Shown here piece by piece: positions 26,114 to 35,553 of a DNA stretch of 64,000 bases; the stretch's first letter is position 1, and the number at the start of each line of letters is the position of its first letter. Made by a program: the position numbers and the translations under genes. The notes below the pieces were generated by a model. That model was not told the DNA's origin and ran no database searches. It saw nothing but the letters and a program-made list of their open reading frames with translations. The DNA is from Treponema sp. Lineage in GTDB: Bacteria > Spirochaetota > Spirochaetia > Treponematales > Breznakiellaceae. The stretch lies in assembly GCA_009781475.1 (NCBI GenBank), contig WQYB01000005.1, forward strand, positions 1-64,000. The letters are read 5' to 3'.

Positions 26114-27546
26114 TTCCTGATAAAAACACACAGTTTATAAACAGCCTTCACTCAAGGTATAATCCGCAGGGTGAGGCTGTTCGTTATATTGATTCTTTAA
26201 ATCTAAAAGAAAATACCGAATGTTTTATCCTTATTGAACCTGGTCTTGGTTTTCTAATTCCTGTATTACAGGAAAGATTTAAAACAAGCAAAATAATCGC
26301 TTTACATGTCGAACATCACCCTACTCAGGTGTTAGTTCATGAAGAAATCCCTGTTTTACACGGAATAGAAGCATCTTTAATAAATAATTTTCTTGAAACT
26401 CATGTACCTGAAACTGATATTGAACTTATTAAAATAATAGAATGGAGACCTTCATTAAATTATTATAAAGATTCTTATGTTAAATTGCTTTCACATGTTG
26501 TAGAATTTTTAAAGCGTACAGATGCAGGAAACAGAACAACCGCTGCTTTCGGTAAAAGATGGGTAAGAAATTTCTTTAAAAACCTTGAAAATATCGACAA
26601 AACACTTCTTTACAGGCAAACAACCCTTCCTGTAATAATAACAGGTTCCGGTCCAAGCCTTGAAAAAGCGATGCCAATAATTAAGAAAATACAGAAAAAT
26701 TGTTTAATAATCGCTTCATCATCTTCTGTAATGGCGCTCTCTTATAATAATATAAAAGCCGATATAATAATTTCTACAGACGGCGGCAATTGGGCGCTGC
26801 ATCATACTTATGCCGCATACAGATACCAAAAAAACACTAACCTTGCAGTAAATCTCTGCGCCGCGCTGCCTTCTCAGTACAGACATTCTCCTTTACTGGT
26901 TATAAATGACGGCAGCCTTTGGCAAAATATTATTTTACATAAACTTTCTATACCTTCGGTTATTATTCCGCAAAGAGGAACCGTTACTGCAACAGCTGCA
27001 GAGCTTGCAGGAATTTTATCTAATGCAAATATTTATCTTGCCGGAATGGATTTATCGGTAAATGATATTAAAACACATGTAAAACCATACGGCTTTGACA
27101 ATTTATTTTTCTCCCGCGCCAGCCGGCTGTTTCCTGTTTATAATGAACTTTTTACCCGTTTTACACTTTTAAAACAGGGAGCAAGTTTGGATATATACGC
27201 AGCATGGTTTAAAAATAATAAAAAATCGCTTTCAAATAAGATATTTTCACTTGATTTTCCCGGCAGCGGAGAATCAAATATTTTTAAAAACGCAAGCCCA
27301 TTTGATTTATCCGGTACAAAAAAAGATGATACTTTTTTTAAAATTGAAAATATAAATAAAGACAGTTCACTCTTGCAGCAAACGGGTTTAAAAACCTTAA
27401 TTGACGCATTAAAAGAAAAGCAATACGGTGAAGATTTAAAAAAAGAATTAAATGCCTTACTTTTTCCCGGTGAAAAAACAGTAACCGCTGAAGCGCTTGA
27501 AAATGCATTAAAAGAAGCTGCCAATAAAAAGGGATCGTATGAATAA
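26113..27546 (+). CDS. MAF/DUF115 family protein (first copy), possible ATT start
   Basis: The central 6-hydroxymethylpterin-pyrophosphokinase-like domain of the MAF family is seen in VIITGSGPSLEKAMPIIKKI and ADIIISTDGGNWALHH. Such proteins add nonulosonic acids to flagellin or modify motility proteins. The first usual start codon is GTG 26329. However, the frame is open upstream, and LHSRYNPQGEAVRYI there (26140-26184) matches VHSLVDPKREAQRLI in the neighbouring paralogue. I therefore start at ATT 26113, which overlaps the stop of the acidic gene and has AGGG 8 nt upstream, giving 477 residues. The start is unproven. It overlaps the next MAF gene by 8 bp. Confidence 0.8.
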   Translation: MPDKNTQFINSLHSRYNPQGEAVRYIDSLNLKENTECFILIEPGLGFLIPVLQERFKTSKIIALHVEHHPTQVLVHEEIPVLHGIEASLINNFLETHVPETDIELIKIIEWRPSLNYYKDSYVKLLSHVVEFLKRTDAGNRTTAAFGKRWVRNFFKNLENIDKTLLYRQTTLPVIITGSGPSLEKAMPIIKKIQKNCLIIASSSSVMALSYNNIKADIIISTDGGNWALHHTYAAYRYQKNTNLAVNLCAALPSQYRHSPLLVINDGSLWQNIILHKLSIPSVIIPQRGTVTATAAELAGILSNANIYLAGMDLSVNDIKTHVKPYGFDNLFFSRASRLFPVYNELFTRFTLLKQGASLDIYAAWFKNNKKSLSNKIFSLDFPGSGESNIFKNASPFDLSGTKKDDTFFKIENINKDSSLLQQTGLKTLIDALKEKQYGEDLKKELNALLFPGEKTVTAEALENALKEAANKKGSYE

Positions 27547-29149
27547 GATCCGTTATAAATTTGAAAAATCCAAAACCGGCGAAATAGTTCCGTTAATTGT
27601 AAGTTCATCGGGTGCTGAGGCGCAAGCTGTTCATTCACTTGTTGATCCTAAACGTGAAGCACAGAGGTTAATTTCGGCAGTTACAGAAGAAACAGGTTTT
27701 TTAATCTTTTTTGGACTAGGCGGAGGTTTTTATCCCGAAGCCGCATTGGAATTGACTGATGCTCAGATTATTGTTATCGACTTTGACAGAAAAAGTATAG
27801 AAGAACTATTAATATCAAAAGACTATTCCCATCTTTTAAAAAACAGCCGTTTTAATCTTCTTGTTGACTTTTCTTATGAAGAAATAAAAAGTTTTATAAC
27901 AGAAAATTATAAACCTGCTTTGCATAACGGCATTAAAACAATTCCATTAAGAGTTAGAGTTGAACAAGACAAAGCTGTCTTTGAAAAAACAATAGATGGT
28001 ATACAGGAAGTTATTGAAATAGTATCGGGCGATTATTCTGTTCAATCGCATTTTGGAATTCGCTGGTTTTCTAATATTATCCGCAATGTAAAAAACATTG
28101 ATAAAAATAAAAACCAATGGCAGTTACCTGTTAATACAGAAGAAGCGGCTATTGTCGCGGCAGGACCATCACTTGATCAGCAGCTTCCATTAATTAAAAA
28201 AGCAAAAGCGCAAAATGTTTTTATAATAAGCAGCGATACCGCTTTTGGAGTTTTAATGCAAAATGGAATTAAACCGGATGTAATCATATCTATCGATTGC
28301 CAGTTAATAAGTTATTATCATTTTCTGGGTGATTACAGCAGTCAACTGCGGGAAATTCCTCTTTTGCTTGACATAACAAGCCCTCCTATGCTCTTTGGAT
28401 TATCAAACCTGCCTTTATTTTTTTCAAGTACACATCCTCTTTCGCATTATATATGTAATAATTTTAAATCTATGACGCAATTGGATACATCCGGCGGGAA
28501 TGTAACGTATACCTGTCTTTCTTTTGCAGAAATTCTCGGAGCGCACAATATTACTTTTTACGGAGCGGATTTTTCATATATTGGCAGCCGCTCTTATGCA
28601 AAAGGAACATATCTAAATCCGTTTTTTTCAAAAAAACAAAACAGGTTGTCTCCTATAGAAGCGCAAATGTCGGTTTTTTTATACCGTTCATCTTTTCTGC
28701 CTTTGGAAAATGAAAAAAAAGAAAATTACTTTGAAACATATCAGCTTCGGTTCTACCGGAAAAAACTGGAAGAAAAAATAGCTGTTATGACGGCAAAAAA
28801 TAATAATTTAAATATTAAATTCGCTGAGGGGAAAGGGGCTCCGGTAAGTATTTATAAATCGTTTAATAATAAATTGAATAATAATCAAAATACAATACCA
28901 AATATACAAAATACAAAAAATATTACCGGTATGGATTTTCTTGAACAATACAGAAATGATATTAGAAATCTTCCTGTTATATCATTTTCCTGCGCTTCAT
29001 TAAATGAAAAACAAAAAAACATCTTTACTACTCTATTACCCCTGGCAGCTGCTGTAAAAAAAAGAAATACAAATTTAAAACAAAATGAATTAATGGAAGA
29101 AGTTAAAAACCTTTCTGTTTCAAAAATCGAAAAAGTTCTGAATTCTTAA
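27539..29149 (+). CDS. MAF/DUF115 family protein (second copy)
   Basis: A 536-residue paralogue of the preceding gene. Shared landmarks are AAGPSLDQQLPLIKKAKAQN (~202-222) and IKPDVIISIDCQLISYYHF. Upstream it has an N-terminal Rossmann-like segment (FFGLGGGFYPEAALEL). The family is linked to flagellin glycosylation, and treponemes commonly carry MAF genes. The start overlaps the first copy by 8 bp, so translation is coupled. Substrate unknown. Confidence 0.88.
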   Translation: MNKIRYKFEKSKTGEIVPLIVSSSGAEAQAVHSLVDPKREAQRLISAVTEETGFLIFFGLGGGFYPEAALELTDAQIIVIDFDRKSIEELLISKDYSHLLKNSRFNLLVDFSYEEIKSFITENYKPALHNGIKTIPLRVRVEQDKAVFEKTIDGIQEVIEIVSGDYSVQSHFGIRWFSNIIRNVKNIDKNKNQWQLPVNTEEAAIVAAGPSLDQQLPLIKKAKAQNVFIISSDTAFGVLMQNGIKPDVIISIDCQLISYYHFLGDYSSQLREIPLLLDITSPPMLFGLSNLPLFFSSTHPLSHYICNNFKSMTQLDTSGGNVTYTCLSFAEILGAHNITFYGADFSYIGSRSYAKGTYLNPFFSKKQNRLSPIEAQMSVFLYRSSFLPLENEKKENYFETYQLRFYRKKLEEKIAVMTAKNNNLNIKFAEGKGAPVSIYKSFNNKLNNNQNTIPNIQNTKNITGMDFLEQYRNDIRNLPVISFSCASLNEKQKNIFTTLLPLAAAVKKRNTNLKQNELMEEVKNLSVSKIEKVLNS

Positions 29150-29153
29150 TTTA

Positions 29154-29999
29154 TTAAACGCCGAATGCCATTGCCGCATACCCTACAAATGAATCGGGCA
29201 CAGAAATTGAGGTTTCTTTATCAATATCAGCGCTGGTTGAATATTCAAGGAGTTTTGCATTCCCAAGCCCCTTTTCATGCGCAAATCCCATAACACCCAA
29301 TACAGCTCCCGGCGAACATGATGAAAAATCTTTTTCTGCTCTAAATAGCGTCTTTTTTGCATCCCCAGATTCCACAGCTTTAATAAAAGCGGCATCATTA
29401 ACATCTCGCACCCAATCAAGAGCTTTACTGCCGGTTCCTTTGGGTGAAAATCCGTAATTTCTGCCGTAATGCGTTAAATCTGCTGATGCAATTACATTAA
29501 TATCACGCCCTAATTTAACCGCAGTCTTCGAAATAATCTTTCCGTATTCATAGGATTTAATATCAGCAGGAAGGCGCAGCCATAAAACTTTTGCATTTGG
29601 AAAAAAGTAATGCGCCATTGGCAGAAGAACTTCGACAGTATTATCACGGTAACAGTCTTCCTTACCGCCTAATTCTTTTATTAACAAGGCGCGCAGATCA
29701 TTATCTATGGACATTTGACCAAAAGGTGTTCTAAGAGCATCCTCCATGGCAAAAAGCGCTTGTTTTTCTGCCGGCAGATGACCGCCGAGTATAATAATTG
29801 TATCAGCTTGCGGTTTTAAGGACGCAAAGGCAATAGCGGCTATTTTACCGCAATAATACCAGCCTGCATGCGGAGCGATAGCAGCCTGACATGAAAAAAG
29901 CCCTTTTTTGCCATGTTTAAACTCTGATAAAAAGCCGCTTACAGAGTTTGCATCACGGGGAAACCAGCCTGCAGGTAATGAATATTCTCTTATTTGCAT
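29154..29999 (-). CDS. MEMO family protein (AmmeMemoRadiSam system protein B)
   Basis: The 281-residue protein carries the MEMO signature APHAGWYYCGKIAAIAFASL, then IIILGGHLP, ADLTHYGRNYGF and CSPGAVLGVMGFA. MEMO proteins are related to LigB dioxygenases; His residues of AGWYY/THYG-type motifs line the metal site. In bacteria it is often found with AMMECR1 and a radical SAM protein, but neither lies here. Convergent with the MAF genes and divergent from the gene at 30039. Confidence 0.92.
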   Translation of the reverse strand: MQIREYSLPAGWFPRDANSVSGFLSEFKHGKKGLFSCQAAIAPHAGWYYCGKIAAIAFASLKPQADTIIILGGHLPAEKQALFAMEDALRTPFGQMSIDNDLRALLIKELGGKEDCYRDNTVEVLLPMAHYFFPNAKVLWLRLPADIKSYEYGKIISKTAVKLGRDINVIASADLTHYGRNYGFSPKGTGSKALDWVRDVNDAAFIKAVESGDAKKTLFRAEKDFSSCSPGAVLGVMGFAHEKGLGNAKLLEYSTSADIDKETSISVPDSFVGYAAMAFGV

Positions 30000-30038
30000 G
30001 ATAAATCTACCGATAATTATATCAGAGAAGTAATAAAT

Positions 30039-31220
30039 ATGGAAAGAAAAAATAATAAAACCTGGAATATATCGATTGGCGGTTCAATAGTTGCCGCATT
30101 GTGTATTATTATCTACCTTTTTGCCCTTATTCAGGGAGTTGTGCGTGTATATCTGAGCATTGAGCAGCGCAGCGAGGTTGCTCGTATTGAATTTTCACAA
30201 TTATACAGCCTTGCCCAATCTGAGGGAATACATGGCTTTATGAGCGAAAGCTATAAACAAACCATGAATAATGCCTTAATTTCAACAAAAAGCATTGAAG
30301 CGCTTATAATTACAGGCTCGGATAACGCATTCGCTTTTGAAAAACAAAGAGATAATGCTATTACCTGGGTGAATAATACTCCCAGATTTAAAAATAAATT
30401 TAGTTTTTCCAATGAAAACTTTTATGAATCGATGTCAATTCAGGATATTCGAAACGCAAATATTCAGGCTGTGGCAAGCGCTTTTGATTACAGTGTAATT
30501 TCAAAAATATTAAAAGAAACCCTTATTCTTATTCTTATTGGATTTGCTATTGCTTTTATTACCATGTTATTGCAGCTTTTATTAACAAAACCCGTAAAGG
30601 GAGATATGGTCTTAGTACCTACTAATGAGCAGAAAAAAAAGGTTAAACAGCCTTATGAAAGCGAATCTGTCAGAATAAATCCATTGAAAAAAGTATTTTC
30701 AGATACATCAACAAACCCAAAAGGTCTTTATTCACCGCGAAGCAATATAGGCTGGGAGGAATATATAAAAGACCGTCTGGATTCCGAATTACACCGCTGT
30801 TCATCAACAGAAAAAGATCTTTCCCTTGTATTAATGGATTTTGAAAATGTATCAGACGATGAAATGTTCAGACAGGCGGCGGAAGAAGCTGTTTCGTTTT
30901 ACACATCAAGAGATTTACTTTTTGAGTACGGCAAGCAGGGTGTAGCTGTTATTCTTCCCGGCATAGGTCTTGATAGTGCAATAGAAAAGTCAGAAAAATT
31001 TTACCAGCGTGTTATGGAAAAATTTATTCAAAGCCAGGATGATATTTTTAATATTAAAATTGGATTATCTTCACGGGCAGGACGGCTTTTAAACGCAGAC
31101 AGAATAATGCTGGAAACGAAAGAAGCTCTTAAAAAAGCAAAAAATGATCCTAGAACATCTATAATAGCTTTTAAAAGTGATCCGGAAAAATACAGAGATT
31201 ATATCAGAACAAGCAGTTAA
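30039..31220 (+). CDS. membrane sensor with degenerate GGDEF domain
   Basis: I start at ATG 30039 (GAGAAG 8 nt upstream); the ATG 45 bp earlier adds a polar extension and no helix. The 393-residue protein has a TM near residue 15-35, an extracytoplasmic sensor region, a second TM at about 157-182, then a linker and a C-terminal GGDEF-like domain. In place of GG(D/E)EF it reads LLFEYGKQGVAVILPG, so catalysis of cyclic di-GMP is unlikely; the fold may bind a nucleotide or a partner. The Asp of VLMDFENV lies where the first metal ligand sits. Confidence 0.75.
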   Translation: MERKNNKTWNISIGGSIVAALCIIIYLFALIQGVVRVYLSIEQRSEVARIEFSQLYSLAQSEGIHGFMSESYKQTMNNALISTKSIEALIITGSDNAFAFEKQRDNAITWVNNTPRFKNKFSFSNENFYESMSIQDIRNANIQAVASAFDYSVISKILKETLILILIGFAIAFITMLLQLLLTKPVKGDMVLVPTNEQKKKVKQPYESESVRINPLKKVFSDTSTNPKGLYSPRSNIGWEEYIKDRLDSELHRCSSTEKDLSLVLMDFENVSDDEMFRQAAEEAVSFYTSRDLLFEYGKQGVAVILPGIGLDSAIEKSEKFYQRVMEKFIQSQDDIFNIKIGLSSRAGRLLNADRIMLETKEALKKAKNDPRTSIIAFKSDPEKYRDYIRTSS

Positions 31221-31231
31221 ACATCTTTTTA

Positions 31232-32185
31232 TTATTCTGTTTCAAAAAAGTCAGCGTTTCTTAAAAGTCTTAATGATGCCCACAACGGAATTACATACGT
31301 ATAAGTACTGTTACTAACCCTTGCATAACGCTTGTGAACTTCATCATAATCACTGATACGAATTGTAATAACAGTGCCGTTGCCGAATTCAACTACAATA
31401 CGGGCATAATCAAACGAAATTTCAGCGGCTGATGCAGGATCAATAAAATCTTCACCTTCTGCATTTAATACAAAATCTATATAACTTTCTATATTTGACA
31501 AATCAGGCGACTGGACAGAAATCCCGGAAACATCCCATCTTCTGTTATTGCGGGTAAAACGCTGTACTTCGTCAGGAGCAGCGCCGCCGTATACAGTAAG
31601 TCTTTGCACATTGCTTAAATCGGCAAAACCGCCGTCACTTTCAGGAATAAGGCGCAGATTGTACCAGCTTGTAACAGCTCCGGTTAAATACGCTCTTATG
31701 CTGCTGTCTCCTGAACGTACTTCATTATGACCTGCTTTCCTGAAATAAGATTCTTTTCCCATAAAATCATCATCACCGATTAAAAGATCAAGAATAACCG
31801 AATGTTCACCGTATATTGTTACTCTGCAAGCGCTTTGATCTAAACCAAAATTTTCATGCGAAGAAACACTTGAAGCGCGAAGAGGCCACTGCGACCTTGT
31901 TGTAAAAATTCTTAAAAAATCATCGATTCTTGATTGACGGGCTGGATACACATTGTTTTCGAATGTTATATACCATTGAGAATTTATTTTTTCTATTTCA
32001 AATTCCTGCCCGAAAGATTTAATAACAATCTTTGATGTATTTTGCGCTATTTTGGAATCCAGCCAGACAAATGTTGCCGACCTTGCGTTATCCCAATTAT
32101 AATCAAAAATAAAACTTCCTATATATGACAATACCAGTACGCCGATTAACGAAAGAAGGCAGATTAGCTTATTTTTATATGTCAT
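31232..32185 (-). CDS. DUF4340 domain protein, ABC transporter partner
   Basis: The 317-residue protein has an N-terminal TM helix (about 7-25) and a periplasmic domain with repeats typical of DUF4340: a strand-rich half with FGQEFEIEKINSQWYI and PARQSRIDDFLRIFTTR, then LIGDDDFMGKESYFR. It overlaps gldG by 11 bp, and DUF4340 proteins are usually encoded at the end of gldA-gldF-gldG clusters. It is likely the last envelope part of this transporter. Confidence 0.85.
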   Translation of the reverse strand: MTYKNKLICLLSLIGVLVLSYIGSFIFDYNWDNARSATFVWLDSKIAQNTSKIVIKSFGQEFEIEKINSQWYITFENNVYPARQSRIDDFLRIFTTRSQWPLRASSVSSHENFGLDQSACRVTIYGEHSVILDLLIGDDDFMGKESYFRKAGHNEVRSGDSSIRAYLTGAVTSWYNLRLIPESDGGFADLSNVQRLTVYGGAAPDEVQRFTRNNRRWDVSGISVQSPDLSNIESYIDFVLNAEGEDFIDPASAAEISFDYARIVVEFGNGTVITIRISDYDEVHKRYARVSNSTYTYVIPLWASLRLLRNADFFETE

Positions 32186-33809
32186 TCATGTTCTCCTTTT
32201 CTGTATTTTTTGCAAGCATCCTTCGCCTAAACGCTATAAAAAAACCTGCGGCAATTACAAATAACGGAATTAAACCAACATTTACAATTTGTGAAAACCT
32301 CATCGCGCTGTTTCTTCGGGTTTCATCAAGAATTTTATCAAAACGTCCTGTCTGCGGCAGCCTGTTTCTAATGCCGATTATATCATCATCATTAACAAGC
32401 CAGTCTGCAATACGTAAAATTAAATCAAGATTATGCTGTTCGCCGCGCTGGACATCCTGAGTTGCAGCTATCATATCGGTTGTAAAATCGGTATCGCCTA
32501 TAACAATGATACGCGAAGCTCTTGCCACCATTGGCATATCGGGAAGTTCATCATCCAAACCAACACGGGAAGGTTTATCAACACCACTGAAAAAACTTGG
32601 GAATAAACCTGTTAATGCAGCGCCAAGAATCTTTTCTCCTCTGCTTTCATCCGCTTCAAGCTCCATCATATAAAGAACATCCGGGCTTGTGTGAAACTCC
32701 TGTCTCATAGTCCATGCTTCCTGAGTACTTGTAAAAAGAGGAACAGCTTCTACATTAGGCGGAGGATATAATCCCAAAGGGCTTGCCCAATAAAGATCAA
32801 CTCCGTTAAAACCTGCGCTTACCGGATGATCCATATTCCCGCTTGAACCGTAAACACCTATCCAAAGAGGATAACGGGCATGTCTTAAAACTGTCTGCCC
32901 CGACATCGCCACTGATTGAAACTGTATTATAAGAGCGGTTTTATCCATTACAAGCTCGGATCTTATTACAGCGCCGTACGATTGAATCATGTCAAGCAAT
33001 CCAAAATCAATTAAGTGTCTGGCGTCAATTGTCCCGCGCACAGTATCAACAAAAACTCCTTTAACGGCGAATAAAACTTTTCCGCCTAATTGAATATATC
33101 TGTCAATTCTGTATAAAACCCAATCATCAAAGTCTTCCACGCCTCCCAATACAAATAAAGCCGGCAGGTTATCGGGTATATCTTCACCCGGCTGCAAAAG
33201 CCGTATTTGATAACCTGCATCAGTTAAAACCATATTTAATAAATTAAAATCCATTCTCCATTGTCTGAAGTAATCGCCTACAATTATTCCTACTACACGT
33301 TCTGTATTATTAACAAGCGAACGAATCCTTGTTGTAAGATCATATTCAAGGGTTTCTGTTGCTATAACCCACGGCAGAACATCAATTCTATCAAGATACT
33401 CAATTACAATACCGGAATAAACCGTACTAAAGCTGGCTTGATCCTGCTCTACATTTTGAATCTGCCTGGGTATAAGACCCAATTCATCGACCATTCTGGA
33501 AACTCCGGCTTTTACAGGATCACGTACCGTTAGGCGAATTTTTCCTTTTGAGTATGCAGTATATTCGATCAGTGTATCTTCGATTTCACTAACAAGTGAA
33601 GTAATATTTCTTAATCTGTCAGAAACATAATATGTAATATTTACAGGTTCAGGTATTTCTCTGTGAAGGTTACGCGAAACTTGTGATATTGTATACGCTT
33701 TATTTTTGGTAAGATCCAGGCGCAGCCAAAAACGATCGCTTACCATCAAAGCCAGGATTATTACAGTGACTGTTAATAATGATATAATTAATGTTTGTTT
33801 TTTTGTCAT
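32175..33809 (-). CDS. GldG-type ABC transporter accessory protein
   Basis: The 544-residue protein has a TM helix at the N-terminus (LIISLLTVTVIILALMVSDRF) and another near the C-terminus (about 510-530), with a large periplasmic part between. It belongs to the GldG/Gldg_uba family: early ...KNKAYTISQVSRNLHREIPEPVNITYYVSDRL, then YTAYSKGKIRLTVRDP, and ALFVLGGVEDFDDW. Start: ATG 33809 with GGGAAG upstream; the GTG at 33830 is 21 bp earlier and would overlap gldF. Part of a GldA-GldF-GldG-DUF4340 exporter. Confidence 0.88.
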   Translation of the reverse strand: MTKKQTLIISLLTVTVIILALMVSDRFWLRLDLTKNKAYTISQVSRNLHREIPEPVNITYYVSDRLRNITSLVSEIEDTLIEYTAYSKGKIRLTVRDPVKAGVSRMVDELGLIPRQIQNVEQDQASFSTVYSGIVIEYLDRIDVLPWVIATETLEYDLTTRIRSLVNNTERVVGIIVGDYFRQWRMDFNLLNMVLTDAGYQIRLLQPGEDIPDNLPALFVLGGVEDFDDWVLYRIDRYIQLGGKVLFAVKGVFVDTVRGTIDARHLIDFGLLDMIQSYGAVIRSELVMDKTALIIQFQSVAMSGQTVLRHARYPLWIGVYGSSGNMDHPVSAGFNGVDLYWASPLGLYPPPNVEAVPLFTSTQEAWTMRQEFHTSPDVLYMMELEADESRGEKILGAALTGLFPSFFSGVDKPSRVGLDDELPDMPMVARASRIIVIGDTDFTTDMIAATQDVQRGEQHNLDLILRIADWLVNDDDIIGIRNRLPQTGRFDKILDETRRNSAMRFSQIVNVGLIPLFVIAAGFFIAFRRRMLAKNTEKENMNDI

Positions 33810-33820
33810 AACGTACTTCC

Positions 33821-34558
33821 CTACTTCCACTTTCTGAACAAGATAACTCTTGTATTGACAAATAAAAATAATGCCGTAACCAGAATAAAAAACGCAAGGT
33901 GTCTTGAATCTGCCAAACCTTTTGTAAAACTTTCAAAATGATACGCCAATGAAATAAAATTGACAGAATTTGCAAGCCAGCCGGGAAGCGAAAAATGCAT
34001 TGTTATCTGATTTACAAGCATTACTACCATAAGAACTACAACAGTACCTAAAAATGCGCTTGCCTGGTTTTTCGATAAACAAGACATTAATAAACCAAGA
34101 GCAATGGCGCATGATCCCAGTAAAAACGCTCCAAGGTATTCGCAGAATATCATGCCGGCATCGAAACTTCCCAAACTTAAAAGTGTCAGCAGAAGCGGCA
34201 CTGTTAATAAAAGCATTACGAGTAATACGCCAAGACAAGCGAAAAACTTTCCAAGCACAAGATCCCATTCAGTAAACGGCATTGTCAGTAATAATTCTAC
34301 AGTGCCTGTTTTTCTTTCTTCTGCCCAGCTTTTCATTGTAATTACAGGAATAACCAAAATAAAAACAACCGGAAAAATCGCAAAATAAGGTCTTAATGTT
34401 GCCTGACCTGCTGTAAAAAACTGCTGAAAATAAAACAGCCAAACGGAACAAAAAATTAAAAAGAAAACTGTAGCTCCGTAAAACGCAGGCGCGTTTAAAT
34501 ACTGTAAAAATTCTTTTTTAGCAAGTGTAAGGGCTCGATATGGAATTATTTTTTTCAT
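33821..34558 (-). CDS. ABC-2 permease, GldF type
   Basis: 245 residues with about six TM helices. KKEFLQYLNAPAFYGATVFFLIF near the start is the typical ABC-2 permease opening; PVITMKSWAEERKTGTVELLLTMPFTEWDLVLGKF is the cytoplasmic coupling region that meets the ATPase. Gliding bacteria use GldF with GldA and GldG; in spirochaetes its substrate is unknown. Overlaps gldA by 4 bp. Confidence 0.92.
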   Translation of the reverse strand: MKKIIPYRALTLAKKEFLQYLNAPAFYGATVFFLIFCSVWLFYFQQFFTAGQATLRPYFAIFPVVFILVIPVITMKSWAEERKTGTVELLLTMPFTEWDLVLGKFFACLGVLLVMLLLTVPLLLTLLSLGSFDAGMIFCEYLGAFLLGSCAIALGLLMSCLSKNQASAFLGTVVVLMVVMLVNQITMHFSLPGWLANSVNFISLAYHFESFTKGLADSRHLAFFILVTALFLFVNTRVILFRKWK

Positions 34559-35535
34559 ATTTGCTCCTGTCCGTCTTTTGTAAGTTTAACAAAGATATCT
34601 TCTATACTTAATTTTTTTCTGTTCATTTCAAGGATTTTAATGCCGTTATTCACAGCCCAGTCAAAAATATGTTCATCGGTATTTTCATTATTATCCAGTG
34701 CCGGAATAAAAAAAGCTGCGTTAATTAATTGATTTTCCAAAGAATTAACAGATATGCTGGAAAGATTTCCAAGAGCAGATAATTTTTCTTTAATTATATC
34801 CTGTGCATTTTCGCCTGTGTATTTTAAAACCAGTTCCCATGTATCGCCGCCTTTAATTGATCCTGCTATTTCTTCAGGACGTCCCTGAGCTGCGATTTTT
34901 CCGTCATTTATGATTAAAACCTGCGAACAAATTGCTTCCACTTCCTGTAATATATGAGTTGATAAAATTACAGTTTTCCTTTTACCAAGTTCTTTAATTA
35001 AAGAACGTATTTCAATAATCTGGTTAGGATCTAAACCTGTAGTCGGTTCATCCAGAATCAATATCGGCGGATCATGAAGTATCGCCTGAGCAAGTCCTGT
35101 TCTTTGGCGGTAACCTTTGGAGAGAGTTTCAATTCTTCTTGTCCTAAATGATGTTAAGGCGCAGGCTTCAAGACTTGAATTAATAGCTTTTTGCCGGTTT
35201 TGTTTTGCAATACCGTATGCTTCGGCAGTAAAATTTAAATATTCATCGACAGTAAGATCGCCGTAAAGAGGTACATTTTCCGGCAGATAACCTATTCGTT
35301 TTTTAATTTCCAGCGGTTTTTCATCAACAGGAATTCCGTCAATCATGGCTGTTCCGCCCGATGGAAAGTGAAAACCCGTGAGTATTTTCATTATTGTGGT
35401 TTTACCGGCTCCGTTAGGACCTAAAAAACCAAGCACTTCCCTGTCTCCAACAGAAAAAGAAACATCATTAACAGCATGTACATTTCCATATTGTTTAGAC
35501 AGGTTTTTTACTTCAATTTTTATTTGTGCACTCAT
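34555..35535 (-). CDS. ABC transporter ATPase, GldA type
   Basis: The 326-residue protein has Walker A GPNGAGKTT (about 39-47), a Q-loop, the signature LSKGYRQRTGLAQAIL (~135-150), Walker B ILILDEPTTGLD and the H-loop STHILQEVE. The last ~80 residues are a C-terminal regulatory domain seen in GldA/NatA-type proteins. It energises the GldF permease downstream. 18 bp after the rnz stop, so likely in the same operon. Confidence 0.94.
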   Translation of the reverse strand: MSAQIKIEVKNLSKQYGNVHAVNDVSFSVGDREVLGFLGPNGAGKTTIMKILTGFHFPSGGTAMIDGIPVDEKPLEIKKRIGYLPENVPLYGDLTVDEYLNFTAEAYGIAKQNRQKAINSSLEACALTSFRTRRIETLSKGYRQRTGLAQAILHDPPILILDEPTTGLDPNQIIEIRSLIKELGKRKTVILSTHILQEVEAICSQVLIINDGKIAAQGRPEEIAGSIKGGDTWELVLKYTGENAQDIIKEKLSALGNLSSISVNSLENQLINAAFFIPALDNNENTDEHIFDWAVNNGIKILEMNRKKLSIEDIFVKLTKDGQEQI

Positions 35536-35553
35536 AGTAGAATAATATATAAA

